NCBI GenBank assembly: GCA_037367405.1 | Contig: JAZKJV010002961.1 | Location: 238,383 to 302,382, forward strand | Direction: 5' to 3' | DNA: 64,000 nt | Source: Ottelia alismoides | Lineage: Eukaryota; Streptophyta; Magnoliopsida; Alismatales; Hydrocharitaceae | Shown here: one piece after another, positions 1 to 10,662 of the stretch | Numbering within the stretch: position 1 is the first letter of the stretch | How the letters are laid out: every line of letters begins with the position of its first letter | The notes under the pieces: generated by a model | What the model was told of the DNA's origin: nothing | Database searches by the model: none | What the model saw: the letters and a program-made list of their open reading frames with translations, nothing else | Translations under genes and position numbers: made by a program

Positions 1-91
1 TGAGCTTTTTGATGCAACCGTCAGATTGAGATCTGACAAATCTGAGTGATGGCTCACCGTGATATTGGTGAGACTCCACATCATTTGAAAG

Positions 92-116
92 ATATATATA
101 TATATATATATATATA
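92..116. repeat. TA microsatellite
   Basis: Uninterrupted alternating TA run directly left of MITE-1. A longer run lies on the other side of the element, so the MITE sits in TA-rich DNA and its target-site duplication cannot be read. Confidence 0.9.
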
Positions 117-123
117 GGGAGCT

Positions 124-502
124 GGGAGCCTAAGCCCAGGGTGTAGGTAACTACCTACACCCGACCTTTTTTTTCATGATTTTTGAGTTTTTTTTAATGA
201 AACCTTAGGGGGATTTTCTTAATATATTGAGAGGAATATGTATTTCAAGTTTCATGCAAAACAAACATTCATAACACATTCATCTAGAAGGGGTCAATTT
301 TAGTAATTCTGAGACCGTTAAAATTTGATAGTCTTGATGAAGATGATAGGAGTCTCAGATTAAGTTGAATTTTGAATGACACCATGGTGGTACATAGTGA
401 TCTAATTCCCCCAAGATTTCATTTCAAAAAAAAAAATCAAAAACCTATGAAAAAAATGAGTCGGGTGTAGGTAGTTACCTACACCCCTAGGTGTAGGCTC
501 CC
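124..502. mobile_element. MITE-1, foldback DNA element with about 43-bp terminal inverted repeats
   Basis: The left end begins GGGAGCC and the right end finishes GGCTCCC. The outer 43 or so bases are inverted copies of each other with a few mismatches. Each terminal repeat contains its own small palindrome, GTGTAGGTA and TACCTACAC around a 2-base centre. The element is 379 bp with no coding capacity, and its interior has A and T runs. The core (around 310-400) is homologous, in inverted orientation, to the core of MITE-2. Superfamily is not assigned: the TA-rich flanks would suit a TA duplication but do not prove it. Confidence 0.75.
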
Positions 503-505
503 TTT

Positions 506-508
<3 letters not shown>

Positions 509-562
<54 letters not shown>
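509..562. repeat. TA microsatellite
   Basis: About 50 bases of alternating TA between MITE-1 and MITE-2. Confidence 0.9.
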
Positions 563-564
<2 letters not shown>

Positions 565-960
565 GGGGAGGGAGGAGTATGCTCCCTAGGTGTAGCCAAC
601 TTACATGCTCCCACCCCTTTTCCTGTTATTTTTTTGTTTTCTGAAATGAAACCTATTGGAGTTTTGATCACGATATGTCACTATTATATCATTCAAAATT
701 CAACTTAATTCGATACTTCTATCTCCTCCATCAGGACTGTCAAATTTTAATGGTCTCAGAATTGTTGAAATTGACCCCCCTCTGTATGGAGGGCATAGGA
801 GTCTCTGTTTCTGACAAAATTTAAATGGCATGTTAGGGTTTAGGATTATGAATATACATATTTTCTATTTTAAAAAAAATAAAAAATAAAGTGAAAATGG
901 GGGTGGGAGTAGCCAATTGGCTACACCCAAGGTGTGTCCTCATTAACCCCTCGCCCCCCC
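563..960. mobile_element. MITE-2, inverted relative of MITE-1
   Basis: The left end (around 565-625) reads GGGAGG, then CTAGGTGTAGCCAA and CTCCCACCCC. The right end (around 895-960) reads as its inverse with GGTGGGAG, TTGGCTACACC and CCCCTCGCC. The interior shares with MITE-1, in opposite orientation, the stretches around CATTCAAAATTCAACTTAA and GGTCTCAGAATT. It also shares GAGTCTCTGTTTCTGAC with MITE-3. Non-coding. Confidence 0.7.
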
Positions 961-983
961 ACACACACATATATATATATATT
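961..983. repeat. CA/TA microsatellite
   Basis: ACACACA run passing into an alternating AT run directly right of MITE-2. Confidence 0.85.
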
Positions 984-1003
984 GTGAGTTAATTATTCAT
1001 TAA

Positions 1004-1230
1004 TGTAACAATCCCTAAAATAGTCTCACATCATAAACTCACAAGTACGAGAGTGGGTTATAAGAGTTGGGAAAACCACTTGACATTTGACAACTTTGGC
1101 TTAAGCATTTTAGGTGGTTGTTAATGAATCCAAATGGATTCTAACCCAATACGTTTTCAAGATCAGTTTTCCTTGATAACGGTCGGGAACCTAAGCCTAG
1201 AATTTTACAATTCATATAGCTAAAACAAAG
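1004..1230 (+). repeat. TRIM-like or copia LTR fragment
   Basis: Starts TGTAACAATCCCTAAAATAG and continues with a run of the kind seen at the start of short plant LTRs: TCTCACATC, then GAGAGTGGGTTATAAGAG, then GGGAAAACCACTT. No partner LTR, PBS or PPT is visible nearby, so it is a solo or truncated copy. Family assignment is by general resemblance only. Confidence 0.3.
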
Positions 1231-2148
1231 TCAGCGATGTCATTATTGGTTGACGGTTTATTTTATATTGTTGAAGGATTATAATATATGTTTAATGAAT
1301 TTCTACATGTTAAGAGGGTTAAAATGAGAGCTTTCTTTTTTAGAATGGTATATTTTTTTGAAACTTCCTTATATATGTTTAACTTTTTTAAATATGTTAT
1401 TTTTTTCAAACAGCTTATACAGTTATGATCTCCCCTGCAATAGGTTAATACTCTTTATATGCACTTACTCACATTCTATAAAGTTGCACACGTCGAGGAT
1501 GTATATGACATAATTTTTTAGATAAACAAACTTTAGCAAAAAAAAATAAAATAAATAATCATGTCGGTCAAATATATGTCTCGCTACATGATAACAACAT
1601 GTTATGAGAAGTGCCAACATTGAAAATACATATGCATGCCCAACATTAAGCAGGAAATCAAGATGTCTCAAACAGATATCTCAATACAGAATTCCCAATG
1701 TACTTGTAATATAGACTTCAACAAAAGCAAACAACCCAACTAACAAAGTAATGAAATCCTTTATGTAAGACATATATCCTCGTTTTGGTCCTCTATAGTC
1801 AGTTGGATGCTATTGAACAAAACAAACTTATAGTTCCTCACCACCAAAGGTGGAAACAGGAAAATAATTAAGGATGATGAATTGTAAAACAAATTCAAAA
1901 AATATCATTTGTAAAACTAGGTGGAAAACAATCCATATATTTGTGAACAGAAAAAAATTCAAATTACACAAATTGAGGAAAAAAATAAGAAAAAATGAAA
2001 GCATGGAGAAGATCATGGCACGTTATATTCACAAAAAATACCCCTCACTTAGAGAACCTCGACCAATGAGTTAAGTTGACAACAATGTTATGATCTTAGA
2101 AAAGAATCTCACACAATACATTGAACTACTGTGGACTTGTGTAGTTGT
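1231..2148. other. AT-rich DNA without recognisable features
   Basis: Low-complexity A/T-rich sequence with only short open frames lacking any recognisable motif. Nothing supports a gene or intact repeat here. Confidence 0.5.
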
Positions 2149-4526
2149 TGACGGAAGCAAATAAAAATTATTTACTACGTATCACGGAAATGTGGAATAC
2201 TTAGCAAATATTCTGCCAAAACAATCTTAGTTCATCTTACAAACTAGAAAATGTAGCACGACAATTTTTGCAATTAGAAATTATAAATTCTAAGGAAATA
2301 ATTTCCAAATCAATTTCCGATACTCACGGTGAATAAAAGAGGTGGATCACAATTACTTCTTGAAGCGTAAATTTCTAAATGACAAAGCTTCCCAAATCAA
2401 GTATGGTCTGCAGAAGTCTCTCTCCAGGGCGAGGAGATGAATCATGTTGCTTCCGACGAACTTAGACATCCAACAATGATAGGTGTATGAGAGATGGGGT
2501 CTCTTAAGACTATTCTATACCTCACGGGGCACGAAATTTCTAAGGAACTTTGCTCTCCAAAATTGTGGTGCAAAAGAGAGAGCCATGCGTTCCTTTTATA
2601 CTTACGCCACGTGTCCAACATGTGTGTTGTAGTCCCTTGGATTTTAAATCAAGGGCTTAGAACAAGTCTCGGTTCAATAAAGATTATCTTGTTATTATCT
2701 CCGATTAACAGTAACTAATTAATAATAAATAAGCAACAATTTAGCTTAATTAAAATTAGTTAAAGTTTTTGCCTTTTATCTATTAATTGATTAACTTGAT
2801 AATCCCATTGTCAATAGTGGAGAAATTGTGGAATTGATCCTCAAAACTTATGAAACATATTCATGAGCCCAAAATTAAATGTAAATCCAAATGACATATA
2901 CAAAATTAATGTGAATCAAATTGACACAATTTCATGTCTTGAAAATATCATGAAATCATATTTACACAAATATTTATATGAATAATATCCATATAAATAT
3001 TAGTTATTGTGAATCACTATTCACATTAATTAATGAGATACGTTTGTGAATCTTATTCACAAAATTGTCCTTATAAAATAATACAATAATAAATATTATT
3101 ATTATTATATTGGCATCAATAAGTATATCCCCTGATCAAATTACGACTCATGAGATACGAATGCAGATACTTGGATATAATGTTATGGAGATCATATTAT
3201 CCATGTACACCGACTTGAAATATGGATAACTATCCAATTTAAGGGTTTATACCTTTTTAGAAAAAAACTGTCACCTACGAATGTTGAGCTTGAGTTGTAG
3301 TACTTTACACTCTCAGTGAGCTCGACGAAACGCATCACACTCTCCATGAGCTGGAGATCGGTGAGTTGAATCCATCTTTCTTGCTCATTTCTAATCAAAG
3401 TCCAAACTATTTGGAGCTAAGAAATGAGCCCAATGAACTTGTATACATCCATTTTCATGACCACTTCCAACATTTGAACATTAAAATTAGAATTGGAAAT
3501 TGGATTCAGATGATTTGTTATTTAATCCAATCAAATCACAAATTATCTAGCTAAATGGAGCAAGTAAAATCCATATTGCTTAATCGCTCCCTCTGAATGG
3601 AAGTGTCATGGTAGATGATCCATCACAACAGATGTAACCCTGAATATTCCCAATACCTATTCATCCTTTATACTGGAAGACTTTGATAAATCCAAGTTCG
3701 AACCTTGATTTCACTGTCCTCTTCAGAATGTATCAATAGATTTCTCATTTGATGATTGAGCAACAATATTAATCATATGCTTTGCAAAAGCATATATTAA
3801 TATCTCGAATTCATGTCGCATTTCATAAACAATATAACCATGCATGGAATTCATTTTGACCCCAAAAAATATTACGAGCCAGTTTATGTCTTCTGGTTCA
3901 TTAGAGATCATGTATGACCCCTTTGAGAGATCGTATTACTCATATGCCCTCATGTGCATACCAGCTTGCCAGTGTCTAAACCTTGGTTAGGTCATCAACC
4001 TAATGGTTCGCCTAATGTACACACTCAGTCATATAGTAATGCATCTGTCACCGATCAGAGGATGCATGCCTATATCGTGACAGTATACGAGATAGGTCTC
4101 TGGTTATCTCGACTTCGTTAAGTCAAATCTTTGACCTAACTTTTTTGACACCTTCAAATCTCTACTCCAATGCAGAGGACATGCATCAAGAGGTCGGTCA
4201 GATATCAACCTTCAGAGAATGATCACCATCTCTTTCTGAAGCTGGAGACCCTTTCCTAACAATCACTTGATAGTGCTTGTTGAGTCCTCGATCTAACACT
4301 TTAGATATCATCCAAGCACTGGACTCTATAATTCAACATTTGAATCAGCGGATGTATGATCATTAAGATGGCCGTGGTACATAAACCTACTTGTATGAAG
4401 GGGCCTTATAAGTGCATTCATTCATTTAATCTCATATCGGGAGTGATATAAACGAATAACTTCTGTTGATATGTCAACATATTACAATGACGTTTATTGT
4501 AGAAATGGCTCGCATGGGGCTCACAT
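2149..4526 (-). repeat. Copia LTR X1 (minus orientation), cut by an LTR insertion at its right end
   Basis: Homologous along its length to LTR X2 (42099-44455) and, more distantly, LTR X3 (55104-57646). Shared segments include the TATA region, the repeated ACACTCTCAGTGAGCTCGAC-type stretch, and the block reading CCTTGGTTAGG then TCAACCTAATGG. The plus-strand left end is TGACGGAAGC, matching TGAAGGA of X3. No tRNA-Met PBS is present to its left, unlike X2 and X3, so it is a solo or 3' LTR. Its last dozen bases are missing because another LTR begins at 4527. Confidence 0.75.
2591..2600 (-). promoter_or_regulatory. TATA box of copia LTR X1
   Basis: Minus-strand TATAAAAGGA, at the same LTR position as TATAAAAGG in X2 (42551-42559). 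It would drive leftward transcription of a minus-strand element. Confidence 0.6.
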
Positions 4527-6355
4527 TATCACGACCCCAATTCCGAACCTTCGGATCCTCCCATATCCGGATCTTATTACTCGACAATAATTTATCCAGC
4601 AATCACAACCAACATTCAGTAACATAATTCAATTAAAAATACTAAGAAGGAAGTATTTAATACCTTTCCATTCACAAAATAAAGTTTACAGGATACATTT
4701 TCCCACTATAACCATTTACATGTACATCATCCGAAAAGAAAATACACAAAAAGATCAACTACCTTATAGAGTAAAGCTACTATGGTTGGTTGGATGGCTA
4801 CTATGTTAGTTGGCCGGATTACTAAAGCTCTTGTGATGGATCACCTACACCTGTTGGGCTTTCCATAAATCATAGGATAACAATTAACGGGTGCTAAGTA
4901 ACAAAGAAGAGAAAAGCATATAAATGTGTAATTTTTCAAAACTTATTATCACAAAAAGTCTCATTCAATCTCGTTAGTTTAAGTCATATTCCTTTATATT
5001 CCACGTCAGGGATTAGTCCAGGGAATTACCTCACCACTATATGGACTCCGAAGTTTTGGACACTTCGGGATTGGAGATTACATTGATCTGATAAGCTTAT
5101 GCCATCGTACGTTGCCTCAACCAATCCTCCAGTACTACCCTAACAATTTCCTTTTCTTTCATTAATTAGGGTCTCGAACCCTCAGCCTGGCAAACAAAGG
5201 AGCATACCATACTCAAGGATCAAGTTGCTTAAAACCTCAGGCTAACCTTTAATCACATAATCTAGCAGCTTTAAATACATGTTATCGTGACCCAACCACT
5301 ATTGAACCACCCGTGCCTACACATGGCACGATCACATCTTCCGTCGTTCAACCTGAATATATTGGCTCTCGATACAACGCATTGCAAATCATTCATTTCT
5401 TGTGCACTTATCATAACAGGGCAACCATGTACCACCTAGGTAGGTCAACGCCAATACAGGTTCCTTCCGACAAACCTACAGGTTGCATGCTTGACCTGTA
5501 GTTCTACTCTTAGTCATTCTTAACGTAAGACACAATCCTTTACAGGATCCAACTCAAAACACATCAATTCCCATGAGTAATTTCTCCGTTAAGCCTTAGA
5601 TTTGCATAACATAAATACTGAGTATGAACTTACACATATATTAATTCATATATTTATATACTCATATTTATGCTCATTTTAACTTCCAAACCCTAACTTT
5701 CCAAGCTATTGCATTCATTCGATGCTTATATCTTATTTTAGTTGAAATCACAAAGCAACTCTTCATACTTTCTCAAAAATAGCTAAATTAGGGTTCTTCG
5801 TAGCAAGGACCATAAATGCAGAAATCTCAACAATCTCATATGAAAACCCAACAGCAAAAAGGAAGGATTTCGTTACCTATTCGAGTTCTCTCTCACGTAT
5901 GCATTGCTTTATCGTGATTCTTTTTCAAGAAGGATGATTTATAGCTCCTGAAACGATTGAATTTCATTTTCGTACCAAAAATGCCAAGAACGTGCCAAGA
6001 ACGCGAAGAACGAACGAAGAACACGGAGAACACGAAAAACACATGAAGAACACGAAGAACATGAAGACCCTATTTTTCTCTTAAAAATTTGGTAGATCTT
6101 CCCCTTAAATGGGGTCATATTTTTGAGAAAATTTCGGCAAGGTTTCCCCTTATATCGGGACATATTTTAAAAGAAAAACAAAAAGAATTTCTTCTATAAA
6201 ATCACCGAGAAGGAAACAACAACGAATATGAAAGAATATAATCAAATTGCAAGAGATGGAGAATCGGTAGACACCACATCTTAGGTGAGTGAAGATGTGA
6301 CGAATCACAGGTTCACTGACGTGCATAGCCGCTCGCACCTAAATAGGGTATTACA
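4527..6355 (-). repeat. Solo LTR, probably Ty3/gypsy (minus orientation)
   Basis: On the minus strand it starts TGTAATACCC (6355) and ends GGGGTCGTGATA (4527), close to the TG...CA termini expected of an LTR. It sits inside copia LTR X1. Flanking pentamers are CACAT on the left and CATAT on the right, a target duplication with one mismatch, or a perfect CACAT pair if the right boundary is moved two bases. No internal region with gag or pol accompanies it. It includes a Ser/Cys-poor AT-rich half and a degenerate short tandem tract at 5985-6066. Confidence 0.55.
5985..6066. repeat. Imperfect GAAGAACAC-type tandem tract
   Basis: About nine imperfect copies of a 9-base unit based on GAAGAACAC inside the solo LTR. 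The short open frame across it on the minus strand is a by-product of the repeat. Confidence 0.7.
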
Positions 6356-6552
6356 CATATTTCTCCATCAAAATAATTTATGAAAGTGAAAAAGAAAGAA
6401 TATAACTATAAGCAATGGAGAATTGGTAGATATTGCATGTCTTAGGTGAGTGAAAGTGTGACAAATCACAGGGTTCACTGACATGCACAACCGCCCACAC
6501 CTAAATAGGGTATTACACAGATTTCTCTTCGAACCACAACGGAAAATGAATC
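6230..6552. repeat. Direct tandem duplication, unit about 163 bp
   Basis: Unit one (6230-6392) and unit two (6393-6552) both run from GAAAGAATATAA through GGAGAAT, TTAGGTGAGTGAA, TCACAG and GTTCACTGAC to AAATAGGGTATTACACA. The unit spans the start of the solo LTR plus adjacent flank, so the LTR terminus is present twice. Confidence 0.8.
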
Positions 6553-7281
6553 GGAAAGAAAGATGAATCGAAAATAAATCTTGGAAAAAGAAGATGAATC
6601 GGAAACCTAGCTTTTGAAGCAACTAAGAGAGGACGGTACCTTCCTCCTCCCCATTCTCATGGCAGCGCTTCACTAGCATTCCTTCTCCACATCCCTCTCC
6701 TCCTCCCGACCTCTCGACCCTATAGCCCTTGGGGTAGTGGTGGTAGTGTAAATCATCGAGAACGAATGGGTAGAGGGTATTTATAGGCTCTAGAAAACCA
6801 CTAACCATGGTTAGTAAACCATGGTTTAGACCTTAACCATAGTTAGTGGCCCATAGTTTTGGCCAAGTCTTATCCAAAACTTAAGGCTTAAGTTAGAACT
6901 TTCCAGAGTGCTCTAGATTCATTAATGATGCTTATTTAATGCTAATCATGATTAACTTTCACTAATCACGATTTAACTTTCGCATCTCACACTTAACTTT
7001 TGCTAACAACTAATTAGTGTTTGCTAATGGTCGTTAGTGATCCTCAATCTATCATTAAGTTCTTTAATCATATTTAATTGGTCTCAATGACTGTCATTAC
7101 GGGTTAATGATGTCTTAAACCTCCTTACTTATCTTTCTTACGAAAATCATAACAAATCGAAACGAAGTCTGGTTCACACGAAACAAATTTTGTTGGTTTC
7201 CCCTTGACGAGCCGGATCTTATGACATAGGATCTGAGAGATGACCATGTTCAAGGCTTTACACACATGTCTAAAGATCTCC
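6520..7281 (-). repeat. Candidate 3' LTR of copia element C1
   Basis: Lies immediately downstream, in minus-strand order, of the C1 RNase H domain and its purine-rich tract. It contains a strong minus-strand TATA box at 6778-6785 about 0.5 kb from the candidate LTR start. Its far end abuts the duplicated solo-LTR terminus. No second copy is present in the window, so both boundaries are inferred. It is not alignable by eye with the X-family LTRs. Confidence 0.4.
6778..6785 (-). promoter_or_regulatory. TATA box in candidate copia LTR
   Basis: TATAAATA on the minus strand inside CTAGAGCCTATAAATACCC, a textbook plant TATA context. A 61-codon minus-strand frame that overlaps it is not considered coding. 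Confidence 0.5.
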
Positions 7282-7290
7282 CACTATACC
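7277..7290 (-). promoter_or_regulatory. Polypurine tract of copia element C1
   Basis: Minus strand GGTATAGTGGGAGA, about 40 bases after the RNase H coding relic. A TGGGAGA-type tract at this place is usual for plant copia plus-strand priming. Confidence 0.5.
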
Positions 7291-7328
7291 TCAAAACTAT
7301 TTAGATACGATCTTTAAACACATTCACA

Positions 7329-8487
7329 TTATATGATGGTCGAAAACCTTTTGGGTAAAGGTTTGGTAAGATGATCCGCAACATCATTGGCAGAGGCCAC
7401 CTTGGTTATGACAACGTCATCGCGCTTTTGAATCTCACGAATGATGCGATATTTCCTTTCCATATGTTTGCTCTTTTGATACCACATGGGTTCCTTCGTT
7501 TGAGTTATGGCTCCCGTGTTATCACGGAGCAGTGGAATGGGAGTATCAGAGAAAACTACGCCAAGTTTATGATGAACTTGTGTAACCATACCACCTCTTT
7601 TGTAGCATCCGATGCAACAATATATTCGGCTTCTGTTATTGAATCAGTCGTAGTGTCCTCCTTCTTGCTTCTCTGGCTCATTGCACCACAGTTTAACAAG
7701 AATACAAATACTGAAGTTGATTTGCGGTCATCTATATCAGATTGGAAGTATGAATCTATGTATCTTAAGACTTGGAGATCTCTCTCTCCATAGACTAAGA
7801 TGTAATCTTGTGTCCGTCATAGATTCTTAAAGATGCTCTTCATTGCATTTTAGTGTTGTTCTCCATAGCATGACTAGTAACGACTTACCTCTCCCATTGC
7901 ATGGTAGATATATGGCCTTGTGCACATCATGACATACATTAGGCCTCCCACAATTGATGCTTAAGGCCATCCGGTCATGGCTTTCTTATCCTCAACACTT
8001 TGAAGAGCCATCTCTTTAGACAAGTGTATACCATGTCTTAGGGGAATGAAACCTTTCTTGGAATTCTCCATATGGAAACGTTCCAAGCTCTTCTTAATGT
8101 ATCCATGTTGTGACAATCCCAAAATTCTCTTTTCTCTGTTTCTGAACCACTTCAAACCCAATATACAAGAGGCTTCCCCAAGATCTTTCACTCAAAGGTA
8201 TGGGACAACCAAATTTTAACACCAGTCATCATCCATGTATCATTCCCAATGATAAGGATGTTATCTACGTAAAACATGATAAACACAATGGCACTCCCAC
8301 TAAGCTTCTTGTACATGCATGGTTCATCGTGATTCTGAACGAAATCATAACTCTTTATGGTTTCATCGAATCTTATGTTCCGGCTATAAGAAGTTTGTTT
8401 AAGCCCATAGATGGATTTCTTCAGCTTGCATACTCTGCCTTCCTCATTTATAAAGCCCTATGATGCTCCACATTGACAAAACTCTAT
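7329..8487 (-). pseudogene. C1: copia pol fragment, C-terminal half of RT plus RNase H
   Basis: Read leftwards on the minus strand. RT part (8487 to about 7961): VCKLKKSIYGLKQ, then a palm motif FYVDNIL at about 8250 where active copia enzymes have two Asp, then MKDLGEASCILG and RHGIHLSKEM. RNase H part (7589-7329): LLRDNTGAI, KHMERKYRIIREI and NDVADHLTKPLP near the C-terminus. Frames change between the segments and a stop lies near 8447, so it is dead. The domain starts abruptly at 8487 with the residues that should follow the first third of RT; the N-terminal half of a similar RT lies at 37912 (see findings). Confidence 0.85.
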
Positions 8488-10662
8488 TTCATCACCTTTA
8501 TTCTTTTATTTGATCTTAAATGCCCATACAAATATATGCAAAAAAATTAATTTATACAAAATAACACTCAATAATAGACTAGTAAATATTGTATAAATAC
8601 ATGTATTTAATTCCAAAATAAAAGAATAAAGGAAAGAAAATAAAAAGAAATGAAGTATCAAAGACACTGAATGACCTTAGATCACGAGACTAGGTCAATA
8701 TTTACGTGGTCGACAATGAATAAAGTAGGGGGAGATACGCCACTCAAATTGTAGAGAAAACACTTAAAATCATAATTCTATTCATTAATAAATAACTACT
8801 TGTGCCCTATTTTATTTTCCATCTCCACACATCAAATAATAAAAACCTCAACATGAACATTATACATAAAAATATAAGGAAAAATACAAATTTAATTTCA
8901 CATAAAAATATTGCACTGTGTGCTTGGGATACACATAATAAAAAGCCACAAACAAAACTTCTCAGACATGTATCTTCTCCATACAAACTCAAAATTGACC
9001 AAACTCACATTTAGTGTTCATAAAATTAAATGAAGTTAAGATGCAAAATTCGGCTTTCAGGTCTCCATTATGTTGTATACATGTATATAAATAATCAAGA
9101 AATTCATTCTCTGTATTTTTATCCTTTTTATATTTTTATATACCTGTAGATATTACTTAAATCACACTAAAAAATTAAACGTAAAATAAATGCATTAACA
9201 ATACATTAAAATAAACAAGGAACTAATATATATATGTAAACTATACCTATAATATGTATACCTCTATTTATTTAAGTAAATAAATAAAATCAGAAAAGTA
9301 AAGTACAAAATACGTGAATAAGTATTTAAATGTATTAATAATATAAAAAATATGTGTATACAATACTAAAATATAAAATACCAAATAAAAAACAATACCT
9401 AAAATACATGTAGACATACCTATGTATATACATGTAAATATTTGCACCCAGTAAATAGCATCATAAAAATAAATAAAAATACTATAAAATTACTGCATAA
9501 AACAATAAATATTTTTATGTCTTGACATTTTAATAAATTCATTTATTGTTTGTTTTTGATTTAATAAGGAATCTATTTTCTTTAATTTCATGGTTGGTCT
9601 ACATGGACCAATCATGGTGCTTTAACTATTGACTTCCGATGAACATTCCTTTCTTCCTAGTCGCCTTGTCAAAACTCACGGGCGCCTCTTCTTCTCCCAT
9701 TTCTTACTCCACCTCTACTCCACCAAATCCCTCTAGACTTTCACCATCCTGCAACCCTTACTTTCATCCATCACGCTAGCTTCATAACATCCACCAACCA
9801 CACCTAATATGCGCGCCATATCCCCTTGAATTTCACCCCTCACCATGGTTTATAACTAAAACCCAATCCTAATCTTTTTTATTTTGATCTTATTTTCTTC
9901 CCGTAACCCCAAGATGAACTATCCAGGTTGAGTTTCTCGTGACATGAGCTGCTCCTTGGACCTCATCGGCATGGAGAAGGGATGATTCACGGTGATCCTG
10001 CTCACCATAGATTTTCTCAGGCAATGCTTCTCCTACTCCATGGAACCCCATATATGAGTTGCTAGGTTAGATAACTAGCTTTCATTTCCTTTCTTTAGCA
10101 CATGTCTCATCTTAGTGTAGTTTAATTTGATATGTTGTAGTTTTAATTTTAATAGTTTCGTACGTCAAAGCTTCTGCTCTAGCCAATGTTTCAATTCATC
10201 ACAACCCCTGGTTCCGACCACTGCACACCACCATCCGACCCCCCTTCACGTTCTACTTATTCGACTCCACTCAGATCCTCATCTTCCATCACCCATAACC
10301 GGATATCGCCGCTCTCCCTCATCCCTTACTCTACCAACTTTTTATGGCCCGAGGAAAAAGATCTCAACCTCATGAACTTTTTTGTGTAGGAGCTACACAT
10401 GGGATGCCACATGTAGCTCAAATCGAAGGATATATTGGCTCCTAGGTCGCCTGAACCTAATTGACCCCCCAGGCCTCTTCTTAGCGAGGTCTGGACCTTC
10501 TTGACGACACCATCAGTTGTGGAAGGCTTCCAGGATGCCCTGGAGCCGGTCAGCATGGACGGAGTACATCAGAGCAGAGAGATATTGCGATTCGAAGCTT
10601 AATAGGGAAGACATTTTCCCCTGCTCTTCCAAGGGTATCTAGAGCTGTCAGATGCGAGACGC
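8488..10662 (+). repeat. L0: Athila-like LTR-derived sequence (plus orientation)
   Basis: The first part aligns with the start of L4 (44471 onward): both have CTTTATTCTTTTATTT soon after the left end, then AAAGAATAAAGGAAA-like text and a GACC...AGGTCAA block. The 5' terminal TGATGAA is missing. The right half (9600-10662) is GC-richer with Pro/Ser-rich spurious frames and no recognised domain. It abuts LTR L1 without PBS or PPT. Confidence 0.4.

Noticed and set aside
6623..6808. 61-codon minus-strand frame
   Set aside because: Its start overlaps the TATA box of the candidate copia LTR, so it would not be transcribed from its own start; low-complexity Gly/Glu-rich.
7371..7793. 140-codon plus-strand frame
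   Set aside because: Antisense to the copia RNase H relic, which has clear family motifs on the minus strand.
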